A stretch of 5,714 bases of DNA. Source: Cytophagales bacterium (GTDB lineage: Bacteria; Bacteroidota; Bacteroidia; Cytophagales; Cyclobacteriaceae). The DNA lies in contig JAHEMU010000197.1 in assembly GCA_024643485.1 (NCBI GenBank), positions 1 through 5,714 of the forward strand. Reading direction: 5' to 3'. The notes below the pieces were generated by a model. It saw only the letters and a program-made list of their open reading frames with translations, was not told the DNA's origin and ran no database searches. Position 1 is the first letter of the stretch. Each line of letters opens with the position of its first letter. A program made the translations under genes and the position numbers. This document shows positions 1 through 5,714 of the stretch, one piece after another.

Positions 1-35
1 TAAAAATAACGATTTTCCAACTGTTAAGACTCGTA

Positions 36-83
36 TAACCGTTCTTATGTTACATTTTGGGAAATTTTAATGATAAACGGTTA
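36..83. repeat. Weak inverted repeat in the gene-free left edge
   Basis: The first 187 bases hold no gene that I can support. They contain an 8-bp perfect inverted repeat, TAACCGTT at 36-43 and AACGGTTA at 76-83, separated by 32 bases. A third AACNGTT word (AACTGTT) lies at 19-25. This could be an operator or part of the promoter of a minus-strand gene beyond the left edge, or it could be chance in AT-rich DNA. No T-tract makes it a convincing terminator for the gene ending at 188. Confidence 0.2.
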
Positions 84-187
84 GTTATTCTGATAAAAGT
101 ATCCCTTTAAGGCATTTGACTGTAGAAGTATTCTCCTACTTCCGATTTAATAGGATCAACTTTGATGAGTTATTTAGGCAGCCCTCC

Positions 188-1303
188 TTATTTATTTGGC
201 AAATTTGGATGATTTATTTCCCAATATTCCGGATCATCAGGGATTTCAAAAATGCTCCTAAACTCATTTCCCAATTCAATTTTTTGAATGTCTTCCAATC
301 TTAAATTGGTAAGAATAATCTCGTTTTTTATCCTTGTAAATAGATAATCGCCATCAAAACCCCTCGATCCTGTAATCATATAAGGAAAATAGTAATCACC
401 CATTTTTTTATAATAGATAGAATGGCTAAAACCATCCGTTTCGATATCATGTCGAATAATTGCAAAAGTCGAAGTGGTTATATAGACAACGCCTTTATAG
501 AAAGAGGTAACACGCTCATAACCGGTAATCTTTTTTGAAGGTTTTGGAGCAAAATATTCAATAATATAAGTGGTATCGGTATCGAAGGTGGCAATGCCAT
601 TATATTTAAATTCGAATTTATCCAAGTTCTTAATATTAAGAATCCCTGTTTTTTCCGGATCGGAGATCACATCTGCACGATGAATTTCAAGCGAAGGCCA
701 ATAAGGATAATTCATTTCTTCAAGGGGGTTTTCACCTTCCGAGCGATTAGCCAACACATTAAAATTTTTCATCGCACTTTTTTCATACCCTTCACAGTAG
801 CCAAATAAAATGGATTCTATCACGAAGGATTTCTTTTCAACCACATTTTTAGCTTCTAGTTTCGAGTAAAATTCAAGGTTAAATGGTTGATACAAATAAT
901 TTTTATCCAATGAATTAATGGCATCTTCTATTATTTCCACTGGATTAATTGCTTGTTTAGCGATAACTACCTCTTTAAGCAATTTAGTATCTGGCTCAAG
1001 TTCAACCGCAATGTTTTGGATATCTGGAATTGAGTTGATGGAAAGGTATTTCGTGATATAACCAATGCTAGAAAATTTCAATTTTTCTGAATTATCACCC
1101 TCTCGGAGGAAGATAAAAAAATCCCCGATCTCGTTAGTAGCCGTTCCTCTTGTAGAATTGGTGATACTTATACTCACGTAGGGTATTCCCTGGTTGGTTT
1201 CGGAGTCATTAACCTTCCCTATTAATTTAGCAAACTGTTGTTGGGAATAAAGGGTATTGCCAAACGAAAAAATGATGATTATAAACGTGCAAATTTTTTT
1301 CAT
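188..1303 (-). CDS. Secreted protein with carboxypeptidase-like regulatory domain
   Basis: This is a 371-residue protein with a signal peptide: two lysines at the start, a hydrophobic stretch at about 5-18, and likely cleavage before Q21 (LYS-QQQ). No lipobox cysteine is present, so a periplasmic or outer-membrane-associated location is inferred. Residues about 26-103 match the CarboxypepD_reg-like beta-sandwich common in Bacteroidota. The visible landmarks are GKVND (29-33), GIPYVSISI (39-47), GTATNEIGDF (53-62) and LKFSSIGY (75-82), followed by the LLKEVVIAK linker (108-116) that often follows such domains. Residues 120-371 form a beta-rich region I cannot assign. It begins with an EIIEDAINSLDKNY segment seen in related Bacteroidota proteins. 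There is no TonB-dependent barrel, so this is not a SusC-type transporter. The start gives a complete signal peptide. It lies 67 bp after the RidA-like gene and may have its own promoter. The specific function is unknown. Confidence 0.8.
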   Translation of the reverse strand: MKKICTFIIIIFSFGNTLYSQQQFAKLIGKVNDSETNQGIPYVSISITNSTRGTATNEIGDFFIFLREGDNSEKLKFSSIGYITKYLSINSIPDIQNIAVELEPDTKLLKEVVIAKQAINPVEIIEDAINSLDKNYLYQPFNLEFYSKLEAKNVVEKKSFVIESILFGYCEGYEKSAMKNFNVLANRSEGENPLEEMNYPYWPSLEIHRADVISDPEKTGILNIKNLDKFEFKYNGIATFDTDTTYIIEYFAPKPSKKITGYERVTSFYKGVVYITTSTFAIIRHDIETDGFSHSIYYKKMGDYYFPYMITGSRGFDGDYLFTRIKNEIILTNLRLEDIQKIELGNEFRSIFEIPDDPEYWEINHPNLPNK

Positions 1304-1370
1304 TTACTAAGACTTATTATTTGGTTCAAAATGATCCTATCTTAAAAGAGTTAAAAGACCTTCACTTCCA

Positions 1371-1835
1371 TTAATTTGCGGCCGCCATACATTCAATTTC
1401 CACTGCGGCACCTAAAGCCAAACCAGTCGTACCGAATGCACTTCTTGCCGGTTTATGATTTGGAAAAAAGGTCATGTACTCTTTGCTCATCTCAGCCCAA
1501 TCGTTGATATCTCCTAACATACACGTACACTTGATTATTTTATCCATCGATGACCCATTTGCTTCTAGTATCGCTTTAATGTTTAACATCGTCTGCCGAG
1601 TTTCGGGGCCAATACCTCCTTCAATCAATTCACCGGTTTCAGGTAAATCACCCACTTGTCCGGATACATATAAAATATTGTCATGTTTTACCACTTGGGA
1701 AAATGGCAAATTCTGTTTTGCAAATTCTTCAGTTTGTATATACTCCGCAGTGATGATTCTTTCAGGGGTGTTGTCACGCGTATATTGGTTGCATCCCGCA
1801 ATCAATATGAAGGAAAATACAATTACATACTTCAT
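1371..1835 (-). CDS. RidA/YjgF/UK114-family lipoprotein
   Basis: This is a 154-residue protein. Residues 1-14 are a short lipoprotein signal ending in the lipobox LIAGC, with the acylated cysteine at C15. Residues about 28-152 are a full RidA (YjgF/YER057c/UK114) domain. NILYVSGQVG (53-62) is the usual early strand and loop, QTMLNIKAILEANGSSMDKI (81-100) is the central helix, and KPARSAFGTTGLALGAAVEIE (128-148) holds the signature. R131 corresponds to the arginine that binds the substrate carboxylate in enamine/imine deaminases, so deaminase-type activity is plausible. Classical RidA proteins are cytosolic and about 130 residues long. The extra N-terminus here predicts a membrane-anchored, periplasmic or outer-membrane form. 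The substrate is unknown. The gene lies 14 bp after the DUF1059-like gene, suggesting co-transcription. Family assignment is firm; location is inferred from the lipobox, and role is open. Confidence 0.88.
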   Translation of the reverse strand: MKYVIVFSFILIAGCNQYTRDNTPERIITAEYIQTEEFAKQNLPFSQVVKHDNILYVSGQVGDLPETGELIEGGIGPETRQTMLNIKAILEANGSSMDKIIKCTCMLGDINDWAEMSKEYMTFFPNHKPARSAFGTTGLALGAAVEIECMAAAN

Positions 1836-1849
1836 AAGTTAATCTGGTT

Positions 1850-2077
1850 TTAAAGTGATTCAAATTCCCTCCTCTTATCTTCAAACCATTTACTCATTGC
1901 ATCTGGTGAAGACATCAATTCTCTCATTTTATTCATCGCTTCCATATGAGCCTGATCATTTTTCTGGAACATCTCCATCCCATGCTTCTTACTCAATTCT
2001 GCCATCTCCTCGAATGTAGACGCTTGAAATTCCAATTCACAAGCTCCTCCCAATTGCTTACATGTCATAGTTTTCAT
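1850..2077 (-). CDS. Small DUF1059-like protein
   Basis: This is a 75-residue, probably cytosolic protein with no signal peptide or membrane segment. The N-terminus MKTMTCKQLGGACELEF carries two cysteines (C6 and C13), followed by a threonine and an acidic helix (TFEEMAELSKKHGMEMF, 21-37). This is the layout I associate with DUF1059: a short Cys-containing beta segment followed by an 'EE...KHG' helix. The remainder (about 38-75) is charged, methionine-rich and predicted helical. The biochemical function of DUF1059 is not established. The annotated start is the first of two close ATGs (M1 and M4); either is possible. It is likely the first gene of a two-gene unit with the RidA-like lipoprotein 14 bp downstream. 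Its codon use and composition resemble the neighbours. Confidence 0.7.
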   Translation of the reverse strand: MKTMTCKQLGGACELEFQASTFEEMAELSKKHGMEMFQKNDQAHMEAMNKMRELMSSPDAMSKWFEDKRREFESL

Positions 2078-2138
2078 ATTTGTGGAATTAATGATTTCAA
2101 AAAAGAAACAATATTCAATATACGAATATCCAGGAAGA

Positions 2139-2182
2139 AATTATCCGTTTCTAAAAACATAAGCATTTAAAAACGGATAGTT
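2139..2182 (-). other. Imperfect inverted repeat, possible weak terminator or operator
   Basis: TATCCGTTT (2142-2150) and AAACGGATA (2171-2179) are perfectly complementary arms. The stem continues inward with four more pairs after one mismatch (2152-2155 with 2166-2169), leaving a 10-base loop. It sits in the 184-bp gap between the stop of the tryptophan dioxygenase gene and the start of the DUF1059-like gene. Read on the minus strand, only a weak ATTTCTTCC tract follows, so it is a poor intrinsic terminator. It could instead be a protein-binding site for the DUF1059/ridA unit. The rest of the gap shows nothing convincing. Confidence 0.35.
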
Positions 2183-2261
2183 ACCCCAATTTCGACTAAC
2201 TTGAAACGGGGAGGGGAAGGTGCATTCCCAACAAAATTTTGCGATTACTTACAAGGATTTT

Positions 2262-3362
2262 CTAATTTCCTTTGTAAAAAAATCCCAAACTTTGCTTCAC
2301 TTGCTCAGGTAGTTCTGGCAAATCAGACCTTGGAATCAATAGGGTTGCGATATTATGAAAATCGGTAAATATATGATGTTTTACTGCCGTAGCATGTAAA
2401 TAATCATAGCCGGATGACCCTCCAGTGCCGATTTTTTTTCCTAACATTCTCAACACCATTTGTGCGTGACGGTATCGCCAAGTGGTTAGTAACTCATCCA
2501 TTTCAATTAAGCAAGTTAATAGTTGGTAAGGTTGATGAAGTATGGGTTCGTCACGGTACAAATTTATAAGTAACGCTGCGATGGTTGCTCGGTAGCTTAA
2601 CCGCACCTGTCCATCGGCTTTCATTTTTTCATGTGCTTCTTCACTGGTTATGATTTCATAAAAAGTGTCCGTATTACCTAACATTTTCAACCTCATTTGC
2701 TTTTCTTCATCAGAGAGAAATTGAGATTTTTTAATCATTGCTTGTTCTTTTTCAATCATGGTATGAACAGCTCCTTTATAATGTTCAATAAAATCAAACC
2801 CTTCAAATTGAAGAAATGGAGTCCTTTCCAACCAATTTTCGACCAAATCAAACAACGAATGACCTTCCTTAATGTCGATAAGCTTCTTTTTTAACTTTTC
2901 ATCAAAAGCCGATTCGTAAGGTTTATTATTATATGTTAATCTCTTTTCATCCTTCAACCCAAGCATGGTTTCTAACACCCTAAATTGGTAAGACTGAAAC
3001 CCACTGGCAGGAAAGAGGTAGTTTCTAAATTCTAGAAAATCTAATGGCGTCATGGTTTCCAGAATTCTTATCTGATCAATGATCAGTTTTTGAATTTCAA
3101 TTACCCTTTTCAGACGAGCCACTGCTACTCCAACGTTTCTCTCGTCCACTCGGTCAGTATGAAAGCGTCCTACAACTGAATCGAGTTCATGAATAATTTG
3201 CTTAAACCACAACTCATACACCTGATGAATAATGATAAATAACATTTCATCGTGGGCTGTTTTTCCTTCCACCTCCAAGCTTCGAAGCGATTGGGCATCC
3301 AATAGTTTATCTAGTTGTAAATACGATTGATAATGGATGGTGGTGTATTTTTTATCAGACAT
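2262..3362 (-). CDS. kynA: Tryptophan 2,3-dioxygenase (heme)
   Basis: This cytosolic heme dioxygenase of 366 residues oxidises L-tryptophan with O2 to N-formylkynurenine, the first step of the kynurenine pathway. The signature HDEMLFIIIHQVYELWFKQ (37-55) contains the distal-pocket histidine H46. FRNYLFPASGFQS (112-124) carries R113, equivalent to the arginine that binds the tryptophan carboxylate. TTWRYRHAQMV (293-303) holds the proximal heme-ligand histidine H299. GTGGSSG (312-318) is the substrate-pocket loop. All key residues I can recognise are present. The length is greater than the roughly 280-300 residues of compact proteobacterial TDOs, with extra sequence around 145-250, closer to the animal-type length. 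It lies 45 bp after serC across a heptamer repeat, and a KynB-like formamidase gene sits two genes upstream. No Shine-Dalgarno site is visible (TTAACCACC before ATG). The family is certain; the in vivo role is inferred. Confidence 0.95.
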   Translation of the reverse strand: MSDKKYTTIHYQSYLQLDKLLDAQSLRSLEVEGKTAHDEMLFIIIHQVYELWFKQIIHELDSVVGRFHTDRVDERNVGVAVARLKRVIEIQKLIIDQIRILETMTPLDFLEFRNYLFPASGFQSYQFRVLETMLGLKDEKRLTYNNKPYESAFDEKLKKKLIDIKEGHSLFDLVENWLERTPFLQFEGFDFIEHYKGAVHTMIEKEQAMIKKSQFLSDEEKQMRLKMLGNTDTFYEIITSEEAHEKMKADGQVRLSYRATIAALLINLYRDEPILHQPYQLLTCLIEMDELLTTWRYRHAQMVLRMLGKKIGTGGSSGYDYLHATAVKHHIFTDFHNIATLLIPRSDLPELPEQVKQSLGFFYKGN

Positions 3363-3372
3363 GGTGGTTAAT

Positions 3373-3419
3373 TTAGTGGTTAGTGGTTAGTGGTTAGTGG
3401 TTAGTGGTTAGTGGTTAGT
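3373..3419. repeat. Heptanucleotide tandem repeat (TTAGTGG), 6.7 copies
   Basis: Six perfect copies of TTAGTGG (CCACTAA on the coding strand) run from 3373 to 3414, with a partial seventh to 3419. The array fills the serC/kynA junction and extends into the end of serC, whose last codons (Asn, His, stop) are made of repeat sequence. On the minus strand it ends 10 bp before the kynA ATG. Because 7 is not a multiple of 3, the array places a TAA in every reading frame within 21 bases. It is therefore a stop in all three frames as well as a likely slippage site. Confidence 0.95.
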
Positions 3420-4493
3420 TTTATTAAAATTTATAGAAAAAAGGGCCATGGTATCAACTAAGTGTTGGACTCCTTCGATATCCATTGCATTATATATGCT
3501 GGCACGAAATCCGCCTCGACTTCGATGTCCCTTGATTCCACTGCAATAATTTTCCTCCGCAAATTTCAAAAATGCGTGTTCAATTTCTGGGGAAATGGCA
3601 TCGAATACCACATTCATCATAGAGCGTTCTTCGCGGGCTATTTCATTTTTAAACAAGGGATTAGAATCAATTTCTTGATATAATAAATTGGCTTTTTCTA
3701 TATTTTTTTGTTGAATAGCTCGCACTCCTCCTTGCTTTTTTAACCATCGAAGGTTTAACATGGAGACATAAATTGGAAATGTCGGAGGGGTATTAAACAT
3801 AGAGCCATTTTCAATATGAACTTGGTAGTCTAACATGGAAGGTAAGTTCCTGCCACTTTTACCGCAAATTTTTGGGTCTATGATTACTAATGTCGTGCCT
3901 GCGGGTCCTAAGTTTTTCTGTGCTCCGGCATAAATCATAGCATACTTTGCAACGTCTATCGGTCGACTAAAAATATCCGAGGACATATCACAAATGACTG
4001 GTACCTCCGACCTTATCGCAGTTGAAAATTGAGTGCCATAGATCGTATTATTTGAGGTATAATGTAAATAAGAAGCATCATTTGGAATATGATGTTCCTT
4101 TGGTAAATAGGAATAATTACGGTCTTTTGACGAAGATGCAGGAACAATTTTACCAAATTTTGAGGCTTCTTTAATGGCCTTCGCCGACCAAACACCTGTA
4201 TCTATATAAGTTGCTGTTCCTCCTTCTGGAAGAAAGTTTATTGCAGACATATAAAATTGTGCACTTGCTCCTCCTGTTAAAAACAAAATCTCATATTGTT
4301 CCGGTACTTGGAGCAATTCCTTGACCAAAGATTTCGCTTCTTCCAAAATGGACATAAAATCCTTACTGCGGTGACTTATTTCTAAAATACTAAGTCCGGA
4401 TTGATTCAAATTTAATACTCCTTCCGCCGCTTCTCTGAATACCTCTTGAGGAAGGATTGACGGACCAGCACTAAAATTATAAACCTTATTCAT
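3408..4493 (-). CDS. serC: Phosphoserine aminotransferase
   Basis: This cytosolic PLP enzyme (class V aminotransferase fold, 361 residues, the usual SerC length) converts 3-phosphohydroxypyruvate and glutamate to phosphoserine and 2-oxoglutarate in serine synthesis. SerC can also serve PLP synthesis by acting on the 4-phosphoerythronate-derived keto acid. Diagnostic segments are the N-terminal YNFSAGPSILP (5-15), SGLSILEISHRSK (32-44), the cofactor phosphate-binding GGASAQF (74-80), CDMSSDI (168-174), and AGAQKNLGPAG (189-199) with K193 as the PLP Schiff-base lysine. NTPPTFPIYV (234-243) and GIKGHRSRGGFRASIYNAM (319-337) are also typical. No key residue is missing. The ATG overlaps the end of the cyclase gene by 8 bp (ATGAATAA), implying translational coupling. 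The partner serA, often nearby in this phylum, is not in the window. The final two residues and the stop come from the heptamer repeat, so the extreme C-terminus may be an acquired tail. Confidence 0.96.
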   Translation of the reverse strand: MNKVYNFSAGPSILPQEVFREAAEGVLNLNQSGLSILEISHRSKDFMSILEEAKSLVKELLQVPEQYEILFLTGGASAQFYMSAINFLPEGGTATYIDTGVWSAKAIKEASKFGKIVPASSSKDRNYSYLPKEHHIPNDASYLHYTSNNTIYGTQFSTAIRSEVPVICDMSSDIFSRPIDVAKYAMIYAGAQKNLGPAGTTLVIIDPKICGKSGRNLPSMLDYQVHIENGSMFNTPPTFPIYVSMLNLRWLKKQGGVRAIQQKNIEKANLLYQEIDSNPLFKNEIAREERSMMNVVFDAISPEIEHAFLKFAEENYCSGIKGHRSRGGFRASIYNAMDIEGVQHLVDTMALFSINFNKTNH

Positions 4494-5229
4494 TTGCTTC
4501 AGTTAATGGATATATGGTTGGATTTGAAGGTGATGCGTCCAGCTCCAAATTACTTATTTGCAAGTTAAGAAGATACAATCCATCGTTCACATGATCAGGA
4601 ACAAAAATTAATTCCGTAATGGTGGCGTTTTCCCTACCCTCAGACCAAAATAACTTGTGCGAGTTTAACATGCCCTCATCCTCTTCCCGGTCAACTGAAG
4701 GCAGGTCCAACAAGAAGTGATGGATACCGCGATCTACGATCCATTTCATCGCTTCCTTTGTGAGATAGCAAGGATTGGTGCCTGAATAATCCTTTACCAA
4801 TTTAGTTTTTAAATTCGGTAAAGTCCGAATGGCCAAGGCAGGTGTGTTTTTAAAGGATATTGTTTTTAACAATTCTTCTGTAATCACTTGATCGCCGTTT
4901 GGTAATTGAACGGGAGTAAGGGTGATCAGTTGCATGGCAAAATGATGCTCTTTTAATTGAGTTAACACCGACTGTTGCAGAGCGGAGATATGTCCGATGC
5001 ATTCAGTATGTGTTCCATTGCCGTGTGGATTTACTTTTACATTAAAAAAATTTATTGGAGCCCCCTGTTTTACTGAACCAATAAAATCGCCCATTACTAC
5101 GGGTAGGTATTCTGCTTTTGGGGCATGAAAACAACGCACACCGTTGGTTGTAACAGGAATGGCTATCGAGATACCTTTGGAAAGGTTGGTTTCATAATCG
5201 ATGCCTGAAAACTTCAATTGAACTTCCAT
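4486..5229 (-). CDS. Cyclase-family metal-dependent hydrolase, probable kynurenine formamidase (KynB-like)
   Basis: This 247-residue protein belongs to the metal-dependent cyclase/KynB family, which includes bacterial arylformamidases that hydrolyse N-formylkynurenine to kynurenine and formate. The metal-binding signature lies at 68-81, PHGNGTHTECIGHI, with H69, H74, E76 and H80. It is a variant of the classical HxGTHxDxPxH, with one extra residue between the first histidines, Glu for Asp and no Pro. Other family landmarks are LAIRTLPN (132-139), LLDLPSVDR (173-181), H191 and E206 as likely further ligands, and the C-terminal LELDASPSNPTIYPL (228-242), matching the 'aldaSPvRa' end of KynB. 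No signal peptide is seen, so it is cytosolic. The start is the only ATG after an in-frame TAA. It heads a cluster with serC (8-bp overlap) and tryptophan dioxygenase, which strongly suggests the formamidase step. The substrate is inferred from context, so no symbol is given. Confidence 0.85.
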   Translation of the reverse strand: MEVQLKFSGIDYETNLSKGISIAIPVTTNGVRCFHAPKAEYLPVVMGDFIGSVKQGAPINFFNVKVNPHGNGTHTECIGHISALQQSVLTQLKEHHFAMQLITLTPVQLPNGDQVITEELLKTISFKNTPALAIRTLPNLKTKLVKDYSGTNPCYLTKEAMKWIVDRGIHHFLLDLPSVDREEDEGMLNSHKLFWSEGRENATITELIFVPDHVNDGLYLLNLQISNLELDASPSNPTIYPLTEANE

Positions 5230-5241
5230 CCCTCTAAAGTA
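5230..5241 (-). promoter_or_regulatory. Tentative -7-like box and SD-like tract before the cyclase gene
   Basis: Read on the minus strand, TACTTTAG (5241-5234) resembles the Bacteroidota -7 element TAnnTTTG at five of six fixed positions. AGAGGG (5235-5230) abuts the ATG. No clear TTG is found 19 bases upstream, and the box is so close to the ATG that transcription would start almost at the start codon. AGAGGG is also too close for a normal ribosome binding site. The promoter may instead be the terminator-proximal DNA, or there may be read-through from upstream. Confidence 0.2.
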
Positions 5242-5259
5242 GAAGTATTCCTTTTAATT

Positions 5260-5296
5260 AAAAAAGCGGTAAGTTGATAATTATCAACTTACCGCT
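5260..5296 (-). terminator. Rho-independent terminator with perfect 16-bp arms
   Basis: AGCGGTAAGTTGATAA (5265-5280) and TTATCAACTTACCGCT (5281-5296) are exact reverse complements with no spacer. In RNA the central ATAATTAT bases would form the loop of a stem of about 12-14 bp. On the minus strand the stem is followed by a T-run (complement of 5265-5260), as expected for an intrinsic terminator. It begins 25 bp after the stop codon of the gene ending at 5322. There is no equivalent T-run on the plus side, so it works for the minus strand. It separates the upstream gene from the cyclase/serC/kynA cluster. Confidence 0.88.
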
Positions 5297-5321
5297 ACAT
5301 CAAATTATAAAATATTTGAAT

Positions 5322-5714
5322 TTAATTAAATGTCATTACCCAATTTCCTGAAACTCCATTTATCCTACCTGTTCCAGAATGAGTTGCTTCATCGAATGTA
5401 AACGACAAGGTCAGTTCCTCTCCGTTTATTGCTATATTAATTGGCAAACTTCCATCGCGTATTACTTTATTGATATCAACGTCTCCATTGTTATTTTTTG
5501 CAAACTCAAAAGTACCTGACGTTAACCAAGGGTTTGGTTGGCGTTCAATAATATCTGAATTTGAAGTGTATGTATAATTTGAATTTACAGAAAGCTGAAA
5601 TCCGCTAAAATGCTGCAATACATTCTCACCATCTAATGAAACGGTTGCAATCGACCACGATTTGCTTAAAAGCTCTAATTGTTCTGCCTCTGGATCTGAT
5701 TTTGGTTGATTCTT
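5322..5714 (-). CDS. C-terminal part of a small beta-rich Bacteroidota domain protein (5' end outside window)
   Basis: The open frame continues without a stop to the right edge, giving at least 130 codons, so the gene is cut off by the window. An apparent internal start at 5618 is a TTG in the middle of the domain and should not be used. The visible protein begins with a polar, acidic linker (KNQPKSDPEAEQLELL), then SKSWSIATVSLDGENV, GFQLSVNSNYTYTS, a PNPWLTSGTFEFA segment, NIAINGEELTLSFTF and GRINGVSGNWVMTFN at the end. The W-start, 'GTW/GTFEF' middle and 'GNWVMTF' end recall lipocalin-like beta domains found in Bacteroidota surface lipoproteins. A linker of this kind usually follows a lipoprotein signal, but the signal itself is not visible. 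The function is unknown. It ends 25 bp before a strong terminator. Confidence 0.75.
   Translation of the reverse strand, partial: KNQPKSDPEAEQLELLSKSWSIATVSLDGENVLQHFSGFQLSVNSNYTYTSNSDIIERQPNPWLTSGTFEFAKNNNGDVDINKVIRDGSLPINIAINGEELTLSFTFDEATHSGTGRINGVSGNWVMTFN

Noticed and set aside
122..133. 12-bp exact match GTAGAAGTATTC at 122-133 and 5239-5250, both intergenic
   Set aside because: About one 12-bp match by chance is expected in a window of this size, so the shared word is not evidence of a common regulatory site.
116..304. Open frame of 62 codons on the plus strand
   Set aside because: It overlaps the 3' end of the secreted carboxypeptidase-regulatory-domain gene antisense, has no recognisable domain and reads as low-complexity hydrophobic sequence.
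1342..1358. Direct repeat TTAAAAGA twice (1342-1349 and 1351-1358) upstream of the secreted protein gene
   Set aside because: It is short, A-rich and easily due to chance; no matching promoter elements could be aligned with it.
1474..1842. Open frame of 122 codons on the plus strand
   Set aside because: It lies wholly antisense to the RidA-like gene, whose family match is unambiguous, and its translation shows no domain.
2111..2129. Inverted repeat ATATTC...GAATAT before the DUF1059-like gene
   Set aside because: The arms are only 6 bp and AT-rich; too weak to call an operator.
1946..2170. Open frame of 74 codons on the plus strand
   Set aside because: It is antisense to the DUF1059-like gene and runs into the intergenic inverted repeat; no family features.
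3373..3419. CRISPR or telomere-like array
   Set aside because: The 7-bp units are contiguous with no spacers, so this is a simple tandem repeat and not a CRISPR array. A chromosome-internal position between genes argues against a telomere.
4013..4195. Open frame of 60 codons on the minus strand inside serC
   Set aside because: It is an alternative frame of serC, which is intact and has all catalytic motifs.

Overview
The window looks like chromosomal DNA from a member of the Bacteroidota, probably an environmental or marine Cytophagia or Flavobacteriia. The evidence is AT-rich sequence, genes without clear Shine-Dalgarno sites, a secreted protein with a carboxypeptidase-like regulatory domain, a small beta-rich domain typical of the phylum, and close resemblance of the enzymes to Bacteroidota-type families. 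All seven supported genes are on the minus strand, so transcription runs from high to low coordinates.

Read in that direction, the window opens with the C-terminal part of a probable lipoprotein domain (5714 to 5322). A perfect 16-bp-arm hairpin followed by a T-tract (about 5296-5260) closes that gene. Next is a tight cluster: a KynB-like metal-dependent cyclase/formamidase (5229-4486), phosphoserine aminotransferase SerC overlapping it by 8 bp (4493-3408), and a heme tryptophan 2,3-dioxygenase (3362-2262). The dioxygenase and the cyclase family match steps 1 and 2 of tryptophan catabolism (tryptophan to N-formylkynurenine to kynurenine). SerC belongs to serine and PLP biosynthesis. Between serC and the dioxygenase lies a 7-bp tandem repeat of 6.7 copies that also supplies the last two codons and the stop codon of serC.

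After a 184-bp gap containing an imperfect inverted repeat comes a pair 14 bp apart: a 75-residue DUF1059-like protein (2077-1850) and a RidA-family protein with a lipoprotein signal (1835-1371). The last gene is a secreted protein with a carboxypeptidase-like regulatory domain (1303-188). Positions 1-187 hold no gene that I can support, only weak inverted repeats.

I see no phage, IS element, CRISPR array, RNA gene or defence system. The parts most worth a second look are the heptamer repeat in the serC/kynA junction, the unusual partnership of serC with two kynurenine-pathway genes, the variant metal-binding motif of the cyclase, and the exported RidA. None of these amounts to a clearly undescribed system.
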